From Woeseiaceae bacterium (GTDB lineage: Bacteria > Pseudomonadota > Gammaproteobacteria > Steroidobacterales > Woeseiaceae), in assembly GCA_022866645.1 (NCBI GenBank), contig JALHUQ010000240.1:1-8328 (forward strand): DNA of 8,328 bases, written 5' to 3'. Positions 6,178-8,328 of the stretch are shown here, in pieces. Positions within the stretch are counted from its first letter, which is position 1, and each line of letters starts with the position of its first letter. The position numbers and the translations under genes are program-made. The notes under the pieces are model-generated. The model was given only the letters and a program-made list of their open reading frames with translations, had not been told where the DNA came from and did no database searches.

Positions 6178-6582
6178 ATGAACACTCGATATCTCATGAG
6201 TCTTAGCGCGGCTTTCTTGGCAATGCTCGGCGTCGGGATTACATTTCTGCCGCAAGAGCTCATCGCTTATGTTGGAGCGCCATCTGACGGCACTGTCGTC
6301 TTGTTGATGCAGATGCTTGGCGCACTGTATTTGGGTTTCGCCATGCTGAATTGGATGAATCGAGAAGGTCACATCGGCGGAATCTATCGCCGCCCCGTCT
6401 CAATGGCCAACTTCCTCAATTTCGTAATTGGAGGCGCGGCGCTAGTGAAATGGGTTATCGCGGAGCAGTTCGCGTTTGAAGTTGCCGCTATGGCATTGAT
6501 CTACTCCGTATTTGGAGTTTGGTTTGGATTGGTATTATTCACTCATCCTGATAATGAAACCCAGTCACGGTCAGACAGGTAA
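6178..6582 (+). CDS. Four-helix membrane protein of unknown function
   Basis: A 134-residue protein, predicted to sit in the inner membrane with four helices at about residues 5-25 (YLMSLSAAFLAMLGVGITFL), 40-60 (VVLLMQMLGALYLGFAMLNWM), 74-93 (MANFLNFVIGGAALVKWVI) and 98-121 (FEVAAMALIYSVFGVWFGLVLF). The loop between helices 2 and 3 holds REGHIGGIYRRPV, a basic and glycine-rich segment that looks conserved-type. The C-terminus is polar (THPDNETQSRSDR). I recognise the general style of small conserved bacterial membrane proteins (LLGALYLGFAMLNWM) but no named family with a function. AAGGA (6162-6166) lies 11 bases before the ATG. The preceding leader contains a repeat copy and an AT-rich stretch (6107-6130) that could hold a promoter, though no well-spaced pair is convincing. 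It stands alone between a repeat and an IS relic. Confidence 0.78.
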   Translation: MNTRYLMSLSAAFLAMLGVGITFLPQELIAYVGAPSDGTVVLLMQMLGALYLGFAMLNWMNREGHIGGIYRRPVSMANFLNFVIGGAALVKWVIAEQFAFEVAAMALIYSVFGVWFGLVLFTHPDNETQSRSDR

Positions 6583-6610
6583 GACCTTGCTACCCGCAAA
6601 ATAGGTCCTC

Positions 6611-6629
6611 CCGACGGCCGCTAATGGCC
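6611..6629 (+). repeat. Left arm of an intergenic repeat split by the IS relic (copy H, left)
   Basis: CCGACGGCCGCTAATGGCC ends in GGCC exactly at the IS boundary. CCGCTAATGGCC matches CCGCTTGTGGCC of copy D (6013-6024) at 10 of 12 positions. CGGCCGCT (6615-6622) pairs, with one mismatch, with AGCAGCCG on the other side of the relic. CGGCC and GGCCG can also fold locally into a small hairpin. Confidence 0.55.
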
Positions 6630-7139
6630 GAGGCTGTGTGAAAACTCTGCATGAATTGTAATCGTGCTTTCCGGTTGGGAAACACGTTATGAGCGGGTTT
6701 ATCGAAGGCGAAGATCGCAACGAGGCCACTCTTTTTCTCGAACGACTCGATGATTATGTCGGCGAGGATCACCCGTGGAGAACGGCTGACGCACCGCACG
6801 ACATTTACCGAGAAGGGTAAGCAGATCAAGCGTTACTGGACATCGACCTGTTCGAGCTGCGCCATCAAGAACCAATGCACCACCGGCAACGAGCGCCGTG
6901 TCAGTCGCTGGGTGCAACACACTTCCAGATAAAGACCTTACCGAGGGTCAGTACCGAGATGAGCCTGCACGTACTCGCTTACAACATGAAGCGGGCCATT
7001 AATCTGTTGGGGACTAAAGAATTCCTGGCGACAGTCTGAGCATAAGCTCGTTCGTCTCGAAAAAATCACATCGAAATCGCCGACTTGCTGAAATGATGAA
7101 GCCAAACCGGTAATTTATGATGAGTTATCACACAGCCTC
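6630..7139 (+). mobile_element. IS1182-type relic, 510 bp, both ends kept, interior deleted
   Basis: The left end GAGGCTGTGTGAAAACTC (6630-6647) and the right end (7122-7139, read inward GAGGCTGTGTGATAACTC) agree at 17 of 18 positions, so both termini survive. The leader matches that of the copy at 1-784 (CTGCA...AAT, TGCTTTCCGGT). The interior is reduced to the start, one C-terminal block and the tail of the transposase gene. It is flanked by GGCC on the left and GCCC (7140-7143) on the right, consistent with a decayed 4-bp target duplication. It resembles a non-autonomous derivative that an intact copy might move, but that is inference. Confidence 0.82.
6689..7039 (+). pseudogene. IS1182-family transposase remnant with two internal deletions
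   Basis: Three pieces of one transposase gene are joined out of frame. Piece 1 (6689-6775) encodes residues 1-29, MSGFIEGEDRNEATLFLERL onward, 24 of 29 identical to the transposase at 725. Piece 2 (about 6777-6911, another frame) encodes GERLTHRTTFTEKGKQIKRY, then WTSTCSSCAIKNQCTTGNERR and VSRW, the family's cysteine-bearing C-terminal block (Cys-x2-Cys-x5-Cys). Piece 3 (6911-7039, the first frame again) encodes GATHFQIKTLPRVSTEMSLH, then VLAYNMKRAINLLG and the stop. About 300 residues are missing between pieces 1 and 2, and the stretch before GATHF between pieces 2 and 3 is lost at a TGG shared by both sides. No transposase can be made. Confidence 0.87.
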
Positions 7140-7165
7140 GCCCGAAAGCAGCCGTTCGCGATAAT
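7140..7165 (+). repeat. Right arm of the repeat split by the IS relic (copy H, right)
   Basis: GCCCGAAAGCAGCCGTTCGC followed by GATAATC parallels the right arm and linker of the other short copies (GGCCGGAAGCCGTCGCTCGA then GTGTTAGAA; GTGATAA in copies A and E). It is complementary to the left arm at 6615-6622. The second hairpin that should follow cannot be recognised with confidence before the pseudogene. Confidence 0.5.
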
Positions 7166-7257
7166 CATTGTGTGACTATCTTGGGTACCTGGGCATCTTC
7201 GTCAAAGGGCCTTCAGACGTATCTGCGAATGGATGGAAAACCATCGGCTATCTTGAC

Positions 7258-7956
7258 ATGAATCGAAAGCGCAGCACGGATGTAACGCGATTCGCATTAT
7301 CCGCAGCGATTGCGCTCCCGATGACAGTCGCGTTGCTTTTCCTAATGACACGCCTAATTCTGCCTAGCGAGCAGGACCGCATCGTCACTCGCATGATCCA
7401 GAATATCGAATTTCACTGAACCGTTCGGCCGCCGGACCCAGCGGGTATTCTAGTCTTTGCATTGCCCCAAGCTATCGAAGAGAACCCCCCATCGACTGAA
7501 CCGAAGTTGATCGCTGCGGAGTGACATCAAAGTGACGGAAAAAATACACTCTCCGATGAAAACTTTGAGAAAGTGGAACGCGCTCGCGTCATCGACTGGT
7601 GGGCTGAGGCACGTAGACTGACCCAAGAGTCTAACGACGAAGCGTTCAGGCGGTGGTTATTGGAGCAAGGATATGACAGCTATGTATCAATTATGCAGGG
7701 GCCCATTCCGATAACGAATAGTGTCGGAGCAACACCGCAACCAACTCAAGAGGACGCAACCGGCTACCTGAATGGCTATGGCGATCTGGAGTACAAGATC
7801 AGCGAAAACTGCGTTGCAACAACGCAGGTCGCCGCACGCTTCGATCAGTCTGACTTCGGCAAGGCGCTTCCGATGAGGGTAACTTGCTATGCCCCGCCGA
7901 AACAAAAATTTGCATTTGATCGCTTTGATCGCTTTGATCGCTTTGATCGTGAATGA
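7258..7956 (+). pseudogene. Membrane-anchored protein gene split by two in-frame TGA codons
   Basis: One reading frame runs from ATG 7258 to TGA 7954 and is broken only by TGA at 7417-7419 and 7522-7524. The segments read MNRKRSTDVTRFALSAAIAL plus a helix and QNIEFH; then TVRPPDPAGILVFALPQAIE through IAAE; then HQSDGKNTLSDENFEKVERA onward to the end. Restored, it would be about 232 residues: one N-terminal membrane helix (about 11-35), a Pro-rich linker, and a charged soluble domain with a WLLEQGYDSYVSIMQG segment and an ISENCVATT...MRVTCY pair of cysteines. The anchor and the LILPSEQDR...RMIQNIEF style recall the N-termini of TonB-like energy transducers, but no TonB C-terminal signature is present. 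Both stops are one C-to-T change from CGA (or G-to-A from TGG). No good ribosome-binding site precedes the ATG. The C-terminus ends in four Phe-Asp-Arg repeats. Alternatively the last segment is expressed alone from GTG 7573. Confidence 0.65.
7915..7950 (+). repeat. Tandem 9-bp repeat, four units, coding for Phe-Asp-Arg
   Basis: TTTGATCGC occurs three times in a row, then TTTGATCGT. It forms the last codons of the pseudogene at 7258. The adjoining intergenic repeat begins GAATGATCGCTTTCGGCC, which contains the same 9-mer in rotated form (GATCGCTTT), so the array probably grew by slippage from the repeat arm. Confidence 0.9.
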
Positions 7957-8029
7957 TCGCTTTCGGCCAGAACCTGACATTCGAGTGATAAGATGTTTAA
8001 CGACTGCTGCTGACCCGAAGCGGACATTG
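7951..8029 (+). repeat. Intergenic two-hairpin repeat, short form (copy E)
   Basis: GAATGATCGCTTTCGGCC is the left arm, ending CAGAACCTGACATTC on the right; GAATG (7951-7955) pairs with CATTC (7978-7982). Linker GAGTGATAAGATG follows, then CGACTGCTGCTGACCC (8001-8016), identical to copies A and D, and GAAGCGGACAT. The stop codon of the upstream pseudogene lies inside the first arm. From 8030 to 8145 no gene or promoter stands out. Confidence 0.8.
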
Positions 8030-8163
8030 CCGAGGATTCTTGCGAACGTGTGCTTTGCATCCGAAAGCCGCATTGCAGGTGGTGGAGTTCGGACTCGCCA
8101 ACAAATGCATAAAGAATCAATGGCAACTCAGGCTGTTTGGGAAAAGGGAGGAAGAAGGTAAAT

Positions 8164-8328
8164 ATGCTGAAAAGGACATTCGTCAGTCTAGGCGCCGTTG
8201 CTGCAATACCCATTTTGTTCTATGCAGTCGCGATATTGATGCCAATAACATTTATTAAGACGGTCGATGAAAACGAGGAGCTGCCATCCATCACTTTGAA
8301 TGGGTATAAATTCCATGCTGAAACCATG
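8164..8328 (+). CDS. Membrane-anchored protein, first 55 codons (possibly alpha/beta hydrolase)
   Basis: The frame opens at ATG 8164 and is still open at the window end. It starts MLKRTFVSLGAVAAIPILFY with two or three basic residues, then a hydrophobic helix (about 6-32) with no clear cleavage site, so an N-terminal membrane anchor is likely. It continues with a polar segment, TVDENEELPSITLNGYKFHA, and ends ETM. The LNGYKFHAET stretch recalls the first beta strands of alpha/beta hydrolases ahead of the oxyanion HG loop, but the diagnostic motifs would lie beyond the window, so this is a guess. GGGAGG (8146-8151) and GAAGG (8154-8158) give strong ribosome binding upstream, at 12 and 5 bases. 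Confidence 0.7.
   Translation, partial: MLKRTFVSLGAVAAIPILFYAVAILMPITFIKTVDENEELPSITLNGYKFHAETM

Noticed and set aside
5988..6263. Minus-strand frame containing MSPLGQQQSLVILTLERRL
   Set aside because: It is repeat copy D in antisense plus the antisense of the start of the gene at 6178; no ribosome-binding site or protein character.
7168..7257. Extension of the pseudogene's first segment to a TTG at 7168
   Set aside because: The extra residues have no protein character, the start codon is poor and it overlaps the remains of the split repeat.
7417..7524. Selenocysteine use at the two in-frame TGA codons
   Set aside because: No convincing SECIS-type hairpin was seen just after either TGA, no sel genes are in the window, and the neighbourhood is full of decayed elements. 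Kept only as a minor alternative.
785..8029. Integron gene-cassette array: single genes in one direction separated by imperfect palindromes of attC-like length
   Set aside because: The copies lack paired RYYYAAC and GTTRRRY core sites at their outer ends, their arms instead match REP-like repeats, and several genes have their own promoter or terminator. No integrase is visible. The resemblance is architectural only.
785..8029. CRISPR array
   Set aside because: Repeat copies are hundreds to thousands of bases apart with genes between them, not regularly spaced by short unique spacers.

Overview
The window looks like accessory chromosomal DNA of a proteobacterium, most likely an environmental gammaproteobacterium. 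This is inferred from protein style (IS1182-type transposase, DoxX, CDGSH plus glutamate-synthase fusion), roughly 50% GC, Shine-Dalgarno sites, and short intergenic palindromic repeats of a kind I associate with environmental Gammaproteobacteria. The species cannot be named from the sequence.

Layout, left to right. Positions 1-784 hold the left end and 5' half of an apparently intact IS1182-family insertion sequence on the minus strand, running off the window. All other genes are on the plus strand and most are separated by leaders of 100-250 bp: a secreted SnoaL/NTF2-like protein (1013-1462) followed by a clean intrinsic terminator; an unrecognised polytopic membrane protein (1638-2207); a cytosolic serine alpha/beta hydrolase with a visible Ser-Asp-His triad (2453-3637); a DoxX-family membrane protein (3885-4271); a fusion of two CDGSH iron-sulfur domains to the FMN/3Fe-4S glutamate-synthase domain (4431-5975); a four-helix membrane protein (6178-6582); a 510-bp internally deleted relic of a second IS1182-type element (6630-7139); a pseudogene split by two in-frame TGA codons (7258-7956); and the first 55 codons of a membrane-anchored protein, possibly an alpha/beta hydrolase (8164 onward).

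The unifying feature is non-coding. A dispersed two-hairpin repeat (arms around a GGCC apex, a linker, then a conserved CTGCTGACCC...GCGGACAT arm) sits in essentially every gap between genes, always in the direction of transcription. There is a short form (785, 6005, 7951), a long form (2234, 3690) and partial copies (1519, 4294). Both IS1182 elements lie exactly at the GGCC apex of a repeat copy, so the insertion sequence appears to use this repeat as its target. The genes do not form an obvious pathway. They read as independent single-gene units carried in a repeat-rich, IS-eroded accessory stretch, with the DoxX and CDGSH-glutamate synthase genes the only pair that might share a redox theme.
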